Source: a virus | Reading direction: 5' to 3' (one strand) | IMG/VR virus record: IMGVR_UViG_3300048010_000468 | Coordinates: 1 to 31,031 of that record | DNA length: 31,031 nt | Part shown: piece after piece, positions 8,689-16,770 of the stretch | Layout of the letters: every line of letters begins with the position of its first letter | Numbering within the stretch: the first letter of the stretch is position 1 | The notes under the pieces: generated by a model | Seen by the model: the letters and a program-made list of their open reading frames with translations, nothing else | What the model was told of the DNA's origin: nothing | Databases searched by the model: none | Position numbers and translations under genes: made by a program

Positions 8689-8904
8689 ATGAGTAAAAAA
8701 GGGACTGGCGATGTTATTGCATCCACTCCACAGTGGGCTGCTTATTGCGCAAATGAAAAAGGAAAAGGTAAGCCACAATTACCTGACTTCGTTGTAGATA
8801 AAAGAACTGTTGTTGTTGATCCAGTGAGTAAAAAGAAATTCTACAGATGTAGAATGGTCTCAGAATCTGAAATTTACAGAGAAATTAAAAACATGTTGCT
8901 ATAG
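8689..8904 (+). CDS. Small unknown protein
   Basis: This 71-aa protein begins MSKKGTGDVIASTPQWAAYC and carries a basic segment KKKFYRCRMVSE. It is not recognised. Two Cys residues are present but not in a zinc-ribbon arrangement. It starts one base after the upstream gene, and a weak AGGT ribosome site for the next small gene overlaps its end. Confidence 0.7.
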   Translation: MSKKGTGDVIASTPQWAAYCANEKGKGKPQLPDFVVDKRTVVVDPVSKKKFYRCRMVSESEIYREIKNMLL

Positions 8905-8910
8905 GTAAAA

Positions 8911-9084
8911 ATGATTTTTAAGAAAAAAGGACCTGACGTTTTCATGTTTGAATCTGAAGAAGATTTTAAAAACTTTTGTGCTGATACGAAATCATTGACT
9001 ACAAGCATGTTTAAAGATTTTGTTATTCAAAGATATAATAAACGCACAAAAAGAATTGATAAAATAAGTTCGAATAAATTATAA
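8911..9084 (+). CDS. Very small unknown protein (57 aa)
   Basis: The frame from ATG 8911 to TAA 9082-9084 encodes 57 residues beginning MIFKKKGPDVFMFESEEDF. It fills the gap between two small genes exactly (six bases upstream, one base downstream) and has the same Lys/Glu/Phe-rich composition as its neighbours, which supports it as a real gene. AGGT at about 8903-8906 is a weak SD. Function unknown. Confidence 0.6.
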   Translation: MIFKKKGPDVFMFESEEDFKNFCADTKSLTTSMFKDFVIQRYNKRTKRIDKISSNKL

Positions 9085-9085
9085 T

Positions 9086-9289
9086 ATGCATCAAAAAATT
9101 GAGTTTGATAATTACAAACAATATCCCGAACATTTACAAAAGGAATTGTATCTACTTGATATGGAATACTTTTGTATTGAGAAGACACAACTTGCCGGTA
9201 AGTTGCCTGAAATCCATATACCGGAATATCCTCTAGGACTTGGACTTTACATTGACTTATTAAAAGATAAAAAAAACTTGACATTTTAA
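9086..9289 (+). CDS. Small unknown protein
   Basis: This 67-aa acidic/aromatic protein (MHQKIEFDNYKQYPEHL at the start) has no recognised domain. It starts one base after the previous stop. No strong SD is present because the upstream gene covers that region. The last codons overlap the -35 box of the promoter for the metallopeptidase gene. Function unknown. Confidence 0.62.
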   Translation: MHQKIEFDNYKQYPEHLQKELYLLDMEYFCIEKTQLAGKLPEIHIPEYPLGLGLYIDLLKDKKNLTF

Positions 9290-9306
9290 ATTTTTTCTGA
9301 TATGAT
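9278..9306 (+). promoter_or_regulatory. Strong sigma70-type extended -10 promoter for the peptidase-VWA gene
   Basis: TTGACA at 9278-9283, a 17-nt spacer, and TATGAT at 9301-9306 preceded by TGA (extended -10). Transcription should start near 9313, about 30 nt upstream of the ATG at 9345. The -35 box overlaps the end of the preceding small gene. The leader holds a short inverted repeat, TTGAG (9310) and CTCAA (9327). Confidence 0.88.
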
Positions 9307-9344
9307 CTGTTGAGATTCTTTTTAAACTCAATCGGAGACAATCT

Positions 9345-12017
9345 ATGCAAGAAATTTATAGTGAGAGCCTAGCTAGGCTCTTCTCTGCTGAAAATATCAA
9401 AATTGAAATCAAGAATACGCCAACAGCATACTTCGATATTGAAAAACGAAGAATGACATTTCCAAAATGGATTCTACAGTTACCTGTTGCATCCCGTGAA
9501 CTGTTGATGCTTCATGAATCTTCACATGCTCTACACACACCCGAATTTGGTACTCACGAAAAAGCTAAAGACAACCCAATGGTCTTCAAGAATATTTTAA
9601 ACATCCTTGAAGATAAAAGAATCGAAGATGCCATGAAAGATAAATTTCCTGGCTCAAAATCAACATTTATCCGTGGCTTTTATGAGTTAGTAAATCGTAA
9701 TTTATTTGGTATTGTGTTTGATGAAAATACAACAGACATGTGTTTGCTTGATCGTATGAATCTTCATTTCAAGGGTGACTACTATTTCGATTGTGAGTTT
9801 TCAGAAGAAGAACAGTATTGGGTGGACCGTGCTGCAAAAAATAAGACCTTTGAAGAAGTTCAACAAAATGCTATTGAATTATATGAATGGCTTAAAGACA
9901 AACATGCCGAAGAACTTATGAAAGATGTTCGATATGTACATGGTGAATATGATCCAGATGCTAAACCTGCTGATGAATATGAAGATTATTTTGATGACAG
10001 ATCAGACATTACGGACATTCTATCAGATGAGGAAATTGAACAAGCTAAAGAAATGATTGATGATGGTCAAGAAGAAGAACTTAGAAAGTTTTTAAAGAAT
10101 AAAATTGAAGAAAATCCAGGTAGCTTTGAAGATCAAGAATCATCAATGACCGACAATCATTGGGAACGAAATCAAGAACAAATGATGTCAGAAAATAAGC
10201 ATACTTCAAATCCTGTCAATGCTTCATTTCCTAAGCATTTAAAAACTGAAGATTTTATTATCGACAATAAAATGTGTATTTCGGTTTTATCAAAGAATAT
10301 GCAAAGTATGTCGCCTCATCAAAGAAGTCTATATGATTTGTTTATGAGTGAATATAAAAAAGAAACGGCTCCAATACAGTCACATATGGTAAGAGAATTC
10401 TATCGTATGAAAGCGGCTGAAGATTATCGCAGAACTCAAGAGTCAAAGACAGGTAATTTAGACCTACATAAATTGGCACATTATAAGTATACTTCGGATG
10501 TATTTTTAAATAAGTCAATTATAAAAGATGAAAAAAATCATGGCTTTGTTTTGTTACTTGATTGGTCTGGCTCAATGAGCGGAATTATGACAAATGCAAT
10601 TCTGCAATTGATCAATAATGTAATGTTCTGCCGAAGTATTCAAGTGCCATTTGTTGCTTATGCATTCACAACGGATGGTGGAAACTGTTGTGATTATCCA
10701 ATCAATGTAGTTACTCACGCAACAGAGCCTGGTGATTTAAGAATGCCAATTAAATATAAATTATTAAAGTTAGCCGATTCTTCAAGACAAAATTATGATG
10801 AGCAGTTAAGAACGTTGTTCTATCTTGCTTATTGTTTTCTTGGTACAACACATGCGTACAAAGAAACGGCGTTTGCACGTTATAAAAATAATATTCGTGA
10901 AAGACTTGAAAAGGTTTATAGTCCTGAAGAATATGATGCAAAGCAAAGACAATATGAGGCAGAGACAGAAAACATAGTTGAATTGAGTGATCTATTTGAC
11001 CTAAGTTCAACGCCACTAAATGATTCATTAATTATGATGAACTACCTTTTGCCTAAACATCAAAAAGAAATGAATGTTGATGTAATGAATCTAATTGTAA
11101 TTACAGATGGTGACAGTGATGGTCTTCAGGGAATTGCAAATAGTTATGTAGACCGCCATGAAATCGTAACACCGGCGTTTACTGATCGTTTGCGAAAAGA
11201 AAAACTGATGGCTGAAAATAACACTGCATCAGCAAAAGACGAATTTAGTCTTTTTGAAGACCGGTACTTTGACCGTCATGATACATGGAAAAATGATAGT
11301 GGTTCAGATACCGGACCTGTTTCAGAAACAGATGCCGGTGGATTTCATCGTCTATATGAAAAGAATGGCTGTTACAATCATACCGGCAATCCAAATGTTA
11401 ATGACCGAGACCTATTTGTTCGTGGTCTACATAAGTCAACAACATACCGAGTTTATCCAAGAGGGTATGATACTTCAATTTCAAATTATAATCGTGCGAG
11501 AACAAGAGAATGGGCTCGAATCTTAAAAGCGGAAACTGGTGCAAACGTTGTTTGTATTGAACTAGTCAATCATACAAGAAATTCATTCAAGTATGATGCA
11601 CCTAAAAATTATGGAGACTTTACTTTTGAAGAAGTCGAAAAAATGCTCAAAGATTTTCGAACACATGGCTTTATTGCAATTGATAAGAATACTGGTTATG
11701 ATAAAATTTTTGTAGTGAACATTCAATCAATTGGCAATCCTAAGTATAATTCTTACAATTATTTCTATCTTCCTGATGATGAATCATTATTTAGATCTGA
11801 AGATGTTGACCATCTTGTAGGAGTTGAACAATCTGAAAAAACTGGCAAGTTTACTTCGAAATCATTAGCGAATGCTTTGAGTAAAAACGCATCAGTAAAG
11901 AATAAAAGAAAGTTTCTTGCTACTCGTATTGTTGAACTGGTCTCAGAGCAGCAATACGTTAAGAAAGAAAAATTCGATTTAGTAAAAAAATATGTTGACA
12001 ATTTAGAAGAAGTGTGA
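9345..12017 (+). CDS. Metallopeptidase plus VWA-domain protein (CobT-like / DUF2201-like)
   Basis: This 890-aa protein combines two parts. The N-terminal part has a zinc-peptidase motif HESSH (His57, Glu58, His61), followed by LEDKRIEDAM, which may supply a third ligand. A long acidic linker (about residues 190-260) follows. The C-terminal part is a von Willebrand A domain with the MIDAS motif DWSGS (Asp406, Ser408, Ser410) and later VITDGDSDG. Similar phage proteins are often annotated as CobT or peptidase. Paired with the MoxR/CobS-like ATPase immediately downstream, it fits the general MoxR-VWA scheme in which an AAA+ motor remodels a target bound through the VWA protein. Nothing specific points to cobalamin. 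Expression comes from its own strong promoter. Confidence 0.85.
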   Translation: MQEIYSESLARLFSAENIKIEIKNTPTAYFDIEKRRMTFPKWILQLPVASRELLMLHESSHALHTPEFGTHEKAKDNPMVFKNILNILEDKRIEDAMKDKFPGSKSTFIRGFYELVNRNLFGIVFDENTTDMCLLDRMNLHFKGDYYFDCEFSEEEQYWVDRAAKNKTFEEVQQNAIELYEWLKDKHAEELMKDVRYVHGEYDPDAKPADEYEDYFDDRSDITDILSDEEIEQAKEMIDDGQEEELRKFLKNKIEENPGSFEDQESSMTDNHWERNQEQMMSENKHTSNPVNASFPKHLKTEDFIIDNKMCISVLSKNMQSMSPHQRSLYDLFMSEYKKETAPIQSHMVREFYRMKAAEDYRRTQESKTGNLDLHKLAHYKYTSDVFLNKSIIKDEKNHGFVLLLDWSGSMSGIMTNAILQLINNVMFCRSIQVPFVAYAFTTDGGNCCDYPINVVTHATEPGDLRMPIKYKLLKLADSSRQNYDEQLRTLFYLAYCFLGTTHAYKETAFARYKNNIRERLEKVYSPEEYDAKQRQYEAETENIVELSDLFDLSSTPLNDSLIMMNYLLPKHQKEMNVDVMNLIVITDGDSDGLQGIANSYVDRHEIVTPAFTDRLRKEKLMAENNTASAKDEFSLFEDRYFDRHDTWKNDSGSDTGPVSETDAGGFHRLYEKNGCYNHTGNPNVNDRDLFVRGLHKSTTYRVYPRGYDTSISNYNRARTREWARILKAETGANVVCIELVNHTRNSFKYDAPKNYGDFTFEEVEKMLKDFRTHGFIAIDKNTGYDKIFVVNIQSIGNPKYNSYNYFYLPDDESLFRSEDVDHLVGVEQSEKTGKFTSKSLANALSKNASVKNKRKFLATRIVELVSEQQYVKKEKFDLVKKYVDNLEEV

Positions 12018-12023
12018 TATAAT
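11995..12023 (+). promoter_or_regulatory. Consensus sigma70 promoter for the AAA+ gene
   Basis: Perfect TTGACA (11995-12000), a 17-nt spacer and perfect TATAAT (12018-12023), with TGA (12015-12017) giving an extended -10. That TGA is also the stop codon of the upstream gene, so the promoter is embedded in the coding end. The start would be near 12030, about 39 nt before the ATG. Confidence 0.9.
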
Positions 12024-12068
12024 ACATCAGACCACTCTATCTTTTATTATCCAACAAAGGAGTCCTAT

Positions 12069-13547
12069 ATGATGAACCGAATTGAACAACTTCGTGAAGT
12101 GATTGACAAAACTACTGTAACTCGTAAAGAGATTGCCGAAGCCGCAGAAAAGCTTGGATTTCCATGCAATACAAAACTTTTGAAACAACTTCAAAAAGTT
12201 TCTCATGGCGTATATAATCTTGAACTTGCATCCAAAAATGAAGATAATGTTGTGACATTTAAACCTAAGAAAACACAATCAGTGGTTGAACTAACAAAAG
12301 GTTATATACCTGAACGTGATATATGTTTTGTGCCGTTTGGTGATTTCGGTGTAATTGATGCTGTAGTCAAATCAAAGAAGTTCATGCCTGTTGTAATTAC
12401 TGGTGATTCTGGTAATGGTAAAACAAAGATGGTAGAGCAGGCTTGTGCAAAAAACAAGCGTAATTTCTATCGTATGAATATTACGGTTGAGACCGATGAA
12501 ATGGATATTCTCGGTCACTATAATCTGATCAACGGTGAAACAATTTGGGAAGATTCACCTCTTGTAGAAGCAGCAAAAACTGGTGGTGTTGTATTGCTTG
12601 ATGAAATCTTTGCAGGAAATCCAGCCAGAATGCTTGCTCTTCAAGGCATCCTCGAAGGTAAACCATTCTTAGTTAAAAAGACTGGTGAACGAATCATACC
12701 TGTTGAAGGCTTCAATATCATTGCAACTGATAATACAAAAGGTAATGGTTCAGATACTGGACGTTATATTGGCACAAACATTCAGAACACTGCATTCCTT
12801 GAGCGTTTTGTAATGTGCATTGAGCATGATTATCCGTCAAAGTCAAAAGAAACACGAATGCTTGAGAAATATATTGAAGCAAAATCAATTCCAGTTGACG
12901 ATGCTTTGTTTCCTGAGAAGCTTTGTCAGTGGGCAGAAGTAACCAGAAAGTCCTATAAAGATGAGGCAATTGATGAAATGATCACAACTCGTCGACTGTT
13001 TCATATACTCGATATTTATTCTGTTTTGAAAGATAAAGAAAAAGCAATTTTATACGCAATTGCTCGTTTTGATGATGAAGTTCGTGATGCATTTATCTCA
13101 CTTTACAAGAAAATTGATGATACTATTTTCGATGATAATCATGAACCAATTGATCCAAATAACATGATGTCTACTGAAGATATTATTCAACTTGCCTGGG
13201 ATGAATTTTCAGACCACTTTAATCAAGTTTCAATAAGTGAAAGTAAAACTAAGTTGTCGGATCAATTATCAAACAAGGCGTTAGAATATGCATTTCGTGC
13301 AATGCAACTTGAAGAGACAAAGACCTATATTAAACAAACGTATGATCGAACAGATCCTAAAGATGTAGCTAATGGTAAAGAATATTTTAAAATGTTATTC
13401 AACTTTATCATTGAAGGATTCTATGATCATACCGGAGAAGATCATCCTTATTTCAGAAAGAGTAGAACAAATTGGTCTGCCGTTGAAAATCCAGAAGGAT
13501 TTTATGCAGATGTTGTTTTGAAAATAAGAGAAGAAATTATTTATTAA
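12069..13547 (+). CDS. cobS: MoxR/CobS-like AAA+ ATPase
   Basis: This 492-aa protein has Walker A GDSGNGKT (about residues 112-119), Walker B VVLLDEIFAG (Asp178, Glu179) and the midinete-like LALQGILEGK segment typical of the MoxR/CobS branch. The N-terminal 55 residues form a small helical domain of their own. Phage homologues are commonly called CobS, but it is paired here with a peptidase-VWA protein and no cobalamin genes are seen, so the symbol marks family resemblance only. The SD AAAGGAGT fits either ATG at 12069 or 12072. It has its own promoter in addition to read-through, and a strong hairpin terminator follows. Confidence 0.88.
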   Translation: MMNRIEQLREVIDKTTVTRKEIAEAAEKLGFPCNTKLLKQLQKVSHGVYNLELASKNEDNVVTFKPKKTQSVVELTKGYIPERDICFVPFGDFGVIDAVVKSKKFMPVVITGDSGNGKTKMVEQACAKNKRNFYRMNITVETDEMDILGHYNLINGETIWEDSPLVEAAKTGGVVLLDEIFAGNPARMLALQGILEGKPFLVKKTGERIIPVEGFNIIATDNTKGNGSDTGRYIGTNIQNTAFLERFVMCIEHDYPSKSKETRMLEKYIEAKSIPVDDALFPEKLCQWAEVTRKSYKDEAIDEMITTRRLFHILDIYSVLKDKEKAILYAIARFDDEVRDAFISLYKKIDDTIFDDNHEPIDPNNMMSTEDIIQLAWDEFSDHFNQVSISESKTKLSDQLSNKALEYAFRAMQLEETKTYIKQTYDRTDPKDVANGKEYFKMLFNFIIEGFYDHTGEDHPYFRKSRTNWSAVENPEGFYADVVLKIREEIIY

Positions 13548-13564
13548 TAATTTTTAAACTCACT

Positions 13565-13600
13565 AAATAGTAGAGAATTGAGATGATTCTCTACTATTTT
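13565..13600 (+). terminator. Rho-independent terminator after the AAA+ gene
   Basis: A 14-bp perfect stem (arm AAATAGTAGAGAAT from 13565 to 13578) encloses a 7-nt loop, TGAGATG, and is followed by T residues to 13600. It closes the peptidase/AAA+ unit. No clear promoter separates it from the glycosyltransferase gene. Confidence 0.85.
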
Positions 13601-13625
13601 AATTATTAATTTTTATGGAGTTTTT

Positions 13626-14582
13626 ATGGCTGAAGAACAAGCACAACCAGCAGTACAAGATGTTGGTGATGAGCAACCTCAAGATACTGGAATGAAACAG
13701 CAACTTGAACCAAAAGACTTTGAAGGTAAAAGTCTAATGGTTTGTATGCCATGTTATGGTGGACAGATGATTGCTGAAACTGCATCCAGATTAATTGACT
13801 TAAATACATTGTGTTCTTACTTTGGTATTAAACTACAATGTAAGTTTATTATGAATGAAAGTTTAATTCAAAGAGCAAGAAACTATCTAACACATTATTT
13901 TGAAGTATCAGATTTCACTCATATGATCTTTATTGATGCTGATGTTGTTTTTGATCCTCGTGACGTATTGCATCTACTTCACCTTTCTGATGAAGAACAT
14001 GAAATCATTGGTGGTCTATATCCTAAAAAACATATTCTCTGGCCAAGAGTAAATAAAGCCGCAAGCATTGATGGATTCTTAGATGATCCAAATAAACTTG
14101 CTGATTTTGGTGGTGACTTTGTTTTCAATCCTGTTAATCGTGGTGAAATCGAAATCTTCAAACCAGTTGAAGTTCTTGAAATTGGAACTGGTTTCATGAT
14201 GATTCGAAAGTCCGCACTTGAAAGATATAAAACAGAATTCCCACATTATGAATATAAGCCAGATCATAATCACTCAGCCGATTTCAATGGTTCAAAACTC
14301 ATTACTGCTTATTTTCATTGTGACTTTGACCGACCAGATACAACAGGTGGTGAAACAAATCGTCTACTATCCGAAGATTACTTCTTCTGTCAAATGTCTC
14401 GAAAAGTTGGCACTAAGATTTGGGCATGTCCTTGGATGCAATTGAGTCATGTAGGCACCTATGTCTATCGTGGTTCTGTTCAAGCACTCGCCGCAATGGA
14501 ACATGTGTTGTCTACACAAACAACACAAAGTGTTCCTTCAATTGATGTAGGACCTCCACCTCCTGCTGCTGAGGCTGCATAA
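13626..14582 (+). CDS. Glycosyltransferase (GT-A-like)
   Basis: This 318-aa protein has a nucleotide-sugar-binding start, SLMVCMPCYGG (about residues 36-46), and the DxD-type metal motif FIDADVVFDP (Asp104, Asp106). IIGGLYPKK, EIGTGFMMIRKSAL and LSEDYFFCQM follow, all typical of GT-A glycosyltransferases of large phages. The first 30 residues are Gln/Glu-rich and the last 15 are Pro/Ala-rich, both likely disordered. The acceptor is unknown: modified DNA bases, virion proteins or host surface are all possible. SD TGGAG lies at 13616. A terminator precedes the gene and another follows within 40 bases of its stop, so it forms its own unit. Confidence 0.85.
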   Translation: MAEEQAQPAVQDVGDEQPQDTGMKQQLEPKDFEGKSLMVCMPCYGGQMIAETASRLIDLNTLCSYFGIKLQCKFIMNESLIQRARNYLTHYFEVSDFTHMIFIDADVVFDPRDVLHLLHLSDEEHEIIGGLYPKKHILWPRVNKAASIDGFLDDPNKLADFGGDFVFNPVNRGEIEIFKPVEVLEIGTGFMMIRKSALERYKTEFPHYEYKPDHNHSADFNGSKLITAYFHCDFDRPDTTGGETNRLLSEDYFFCQMSRKVGTKIWACPWMQLSHVGTYVYRGSVQALAAMEHVLSTQTTQSVPSIDVGPPPPAAEAA

Positions 14583-14587
14583 AAGCC

Positions 14588-14616
14588 TTGACATTGATTT
14601 AATATTATGTTATAAT
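14588..14616 (+). promoter_or_regulatory. Consensus sigma70 promoter for the clamp gene
   Basis: TTGACA (14588-14593), a 17-nt spacer and TATAAT (14611-14616) with TGT before it (extended -10). The expected start, about 14623, falls inside the stem of the terminator immediately downstream. Transcripts from here should therefore lack the full hairpin, while transcripts arriving from upstream would contain it. Confidence 0.9.
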
Positions 14617-14619
14617 ACA

Positions 14620-14646
14620 GGGCGCCTTTGCGCCCTTTTATTTTTT
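14620..14646 (+). terminator. Rho-independent terminator overlapping the clamp promoter start site
   Basis: GGGCGC (14620-14625), loop CTTT and GCGCCC (14630-14635) form an all-GC 6-bp stem, followed by TTTTATTTTTT to 14646. It ends transcription from the glycosyltransferase side and sits between the promoter and gene 45. Confidence 0.88.
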
Positions 14647-14674
14647 GATCATTATTATATACGAGGTGATTATT

Positions 14675-15355
14675 ATGGAATTATCAAAAGTTGATTTACA
14701 TCTACTCTCAAACTTCTCTTCAATCAATCAATCAATATCCTTTAAAGAAGGTGTAACACAAAGAACAAAGGCAGATTCTGGAAATGTGTTTGCCATTGCC
14801 GAATTCAATCTCGATTTACCTAGAGAGTTTTGCATTTTTGATTTAAATCATTTTATCAATGTGTTCAGCCTTGTTCAATCAACTGGCGATGCTGAACTAT
14901 ATTTTCCTAAAGATGAAGAACATTTGATTATTCGTTCTGACAAAACTGAGCAAGGTATTCGTTTTGCTGATCCTGAAATCATTGCAGAATTTGATGATAC
15001 AAAAGATTATAACATTCGTAAACCAGATGCAGAATTTGTATTGACTGAAGATATGCTTGCATATGGTATTAAAGCTACCAATGTAAACGGCTATCAGCAT
15101 CTAGCATTTGTTGGAGATGAAAAAGAAATCTATATGGTTTCAAATGATTTTTCAAACCCAAGTGCTGAGAAACATAGTAGAAAACTTGACCAAAAAAATA
15201 ATAGTGAACCATTTGAAGCAATCTTTGATATTGCTAAATTAAAAATGATTCCCGATGATTATACAGTAAAGATTAATTTAAAAGGCGGTGCTCAGTTTAC
15301 ATCAAAGAACCGTTCTTATGATTTCTTTTCCGTAATTGAAAACCCAAATAGGTAA
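14675..15355 (+). CDS. 45: Sliding clamp gp45
   Basis: gp45 is the trimeric DNA clamp that confers processivity on the polymerase and activates gp55-dependent late transcription. The 226-aa product (T4: 228) begins MELSKVDLHLLSNFSSINQS, matching T4 MKLSKDTTALLKNFATINSG, and keeps FDLNHFINVFSLV (T4 YDLNGFLGILSLV) and the C-terminal strand pattern. ATG 14675 is chosen over the upstream in-frame ATG because GAGGTGA lies at 14663-14669 and the upstream start would fall in the terminator tract. It has its own promoter. The leader around the SD is a plausible RegA target. Confidence 0.93.
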   Translation: MELSKVDLHLLSNFSSINQSISFKEGVTQRTKADSGNVFAIAEFNLDLPREFCIFDLNHFINVFSLVQSTGDAELYFPKDEEHLIIRSDKTEQGIRFADPEIIAEFDDTKDYNIRKPDAEFVLTEDMLAYGIKATNVNGYQHLAFVGDEKEIYMVSNDFSNPSAEKHSRKLDQKNNSEPFEAIFDIAKLKMIPDDYTVKINLKGGAQFTSKNRSYDFFSVIENPNR

Positions 15356-15359
15356 TATA

Positions 15360-15665
15360 ATGAAAGTATATTCTATGAAAATGATCACTGGTGAAGAGGT
15401 ACTCGCTAGAGTAGGTCTTGATGATGTAGAGTTTTGGCAATCACAAAGCAAACTAAGTTTGTCTAATCCATCTGTTTTTGTTCAATCACCTCAAGGTGTT
15501 GCCTTAATGCCCTGGATAAATACTGGTGATAAAGATTCAGTAATCACTGTTGAAACAAGTAAAATTGTGGCAATGGTAAAACCAAACAAGGAAGTTGAAA
15601 GTGCTTATTTAGGAGCAGTTACAGGTATCGATGTTAGCGCAGAGCAATCACAAATTATACTCTAA
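15360..15665 (+). CDS. Small beta-rich protein next to the clamp (Sm-like candidate)
   Basis: The ATG at 15360 follows an AGGT ribosome site and gives 101 aa beginning MKVYSMKMITGEEVLARV. The pattern of a GEEV-type strand, LSNPSVFVQ, an MPW turn and a closing strand ending AMVKPN is reminiscent of Sm-like (LSm/Hfq-fold) small barrels, but I cannot confirm this by eye. It starts five bases after gp45 and overlaps the transglycosylase gene by 35 bases. Related small proteins next to the clamp occur in other T4-like phages as far as I recall. Confidence 0.72.
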   Translation: MKVYSMKMITGEEVLARVGLDDVEFWQSQSKLSLSNPSVFVQSPQGVALMPWINTGDKDSVITVETSKIVAMVKPNKEVESAYLGAVTGIDVSAEQSQIIL

Positions 15666-16227
15666 GATTTTAATTGGTATTTCAGCACTTTTATTAATGG
15701 GTGCTGAACGTGATCCTTTTAACATGTATTCAAATAGTTCATATTTTAAATATCATGTAAAGAAGTGTGTAAGTAAAGCAAAGACTGATGGTTATCTTGA
15801 ATACATTATACCAGAACTTTATAAAAATAAATTGCCTTATGAACTGGCATATTTGCCGATCATTGAAAGTTGTTTTGAACCTACTGCGGTTTCAATAAAA
15901 GGAGCCAAAGGTCTTTGGCAAATAAATGATTTGACTGCAAAGCATTTAGGTATGGAAACTCGTATCTTAATTGATGAAAGATATGATTGGCGAAAGTCAA
16001 CACATGCCGCAATAAATTATTTAAAGTTTTTGAAAGCAAGATTTCCATCCTGGATACAAGTTCTTGCCGCCTACAATGTAGGTCCAACTTATATCCGTGA
16101 TCAAATGAGAGAAAAAAATTCTGATAAACTTGGTGATTTAAAACTACCAAGAGAAACAGTAAAGTATATTAATCAGTTTGTTGCAATGATTGATATCTTG
16201 CGGAATATTAATCGTAATAAAATATAA
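15631..16227 (+). CDS. Lytic transglycosylase (SLT domain, MltD-like)
   Basis: This enzyme cleaves peptidoglycan between MurNAc and GlcNAc. The 198 residues begin with an N-terminal hydrophobic segment (about residues 11-24), a likely signal sequence or anchor. The SLT fold follows: LPIIESCFEPTAVS with catalytic Glu79, GAKGLWQIN and VLAAYNVGP. The start overlaps the previous gene by 35 bases and lacks a strong SD, so it may depend on translational coupling. A cell-wall enzyme between clamp and clamp-loader genes is out of place, since murein enzymes usually lie with lysis or tail genes. Roles in genome entry, lysis or superinfection control are all open. Confidence 0.88.
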   Translation: MLAQSNHKLYSKILIGISALLLMGAERDPFNMYSNSSYFKYHVKKCVSKAKTDGYLEYIIPELYKNKLPYELAYLPIIESCFEPTAVSIKGAKGLWQINDLTAKHLGMETRILIDERYDWRKSTHAAINYLKFLKARFPSWIQVLAAYNVGPTYIRDQMREKNSDKLGDLKLPRETVKYINQFVAMIDILRNINRNKI

Positions 16228-16237
16228 TGGAGTGAAA

Positions 16238-16516
16238 ATGTCAGAAGAAATTGAAGCAAGTGTGCTACCTTCATTGGAAGAAGACCGTGAGCAAATTCAA
16301 AAAGTGATTCGAGAAATTTCAAATTGTAAAACAAGAATCGAAGGCGAAAATGAATACATCAAGGATGCCTTGTCTGATTTGTCGAAGCAATTTAAAATTC
16401 CGAAAGCAAGTTTGGTTAAACTTGCTAACATCTACCACAAAAGAAATAGTGCTGAAGAAAGAGCAAAGTCAGAAGAAGTTTTCAATATGTATGATGTAAT
16501 CTTCAAAACTTCTTGA
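16238..16516 (+). CDS. dsbA: dsDNA-binding protein DsbA
   Basis: T4 DsbA is a small dsDNA-binding protein that stimulates late transcription. This 92-aa product aligns with it along most of its length: VIREISNCKTRIEGENEYIKD with T4 FIKEASDHKLKISGYNELIKD, LANIYHKRN with LLALYHKDN, and EEVFNMYDVIFKTS with EEVVELYDTVFSK. ATG 16238 is chosen because TGGAGTGA lies just upstream; longer in-frame starts run into the transglycosylase gene. In T4, dsbA sits by gene 33, not in the replisome cassette, so the location is rearranged. Confidence 0.85.
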   Translation: MSEEIEASVLPSLEEDREQIQKVIREISNCKTRIEGENEYIKDALSDLSKQFKIPKASLVKLANIYHKRNSAEERAKSEEVFNMYDVIFKTS

Positions 16517-16541
16517 TTTTAATTTATAAACATGTTATAAT
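16513..16541 (+). promoter_or_regulatory. Extended -10 promoter before the small basic gene and gene 44
   Basis: TTGATT (16513-16518; four of six match the consensus), a 17-nt spacer, and perfect TATAAT (16536-16541) with TGT giving an extended -10. The -35 box overlaps the dsbA stop codon. It would drive the 66-aa gene at 16557 and then 44, 62 and regA. Confidence 0.78.
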
Positions 16542-16556
16542 GAAAGGAGTCTGCCT

Positions 16557-16757
16557 ATGAAAGGTGGTTCTGCTGCAAAAAGATTTCGTCAGAAGTCTGC
16601 TGTGAAACGTCTTGAGAATAACATCAAGGAATATACTGACTTGATTTCAAAGACAAAAGATGAAGATGAATTAAAAAAATTTGGCGATAAGGTCAAAAAG
16701 CATACACTCACTATTGAGAATACAAACAAAAAGATAAGTGAGAAGAAAGCCTATTGA
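16557..16757 (+). CDS. Small basic coiled-coil protein
   Basis: This 66-aa protein is Lys/Glu-rich and helical, starting MKGGSAAKRFRQKSAVKR with heptad-like spacing through most of its length. It is not recognised. AAAGGAGT gives a good SD and it lies directly behind an extended -10 promoter, so it is probably made early. It may bind nucleic acid (inference from charge). Confidence 0.72.
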   Translation: MKGGSAAKRFRQKSAVKRLENNIKEYTDLISKTKDEDELKKFGDKVKKHTLTIENTNKKISEKKAY

Positions 16758-16770
16758 TTAACATTTTTAT

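Noticed and set aside
9345-13547. Cobalamin (cobalt chelatase) function for the CobT/CobS-like pair
   Set aside because: The resemblance is at the level of VWA and MoxR-type AAA+ domains. The VWA protein also carries a peptidase motif, and no other cobalamin gene is in the window.
13563-13570. Late-promoter-like CACTAAAT/CTAAATA before the glycosyltransferase gene
   Set aside because: It matches only six of eight bases and is part of the terminator stem. The same string elsewhere is inside genes.
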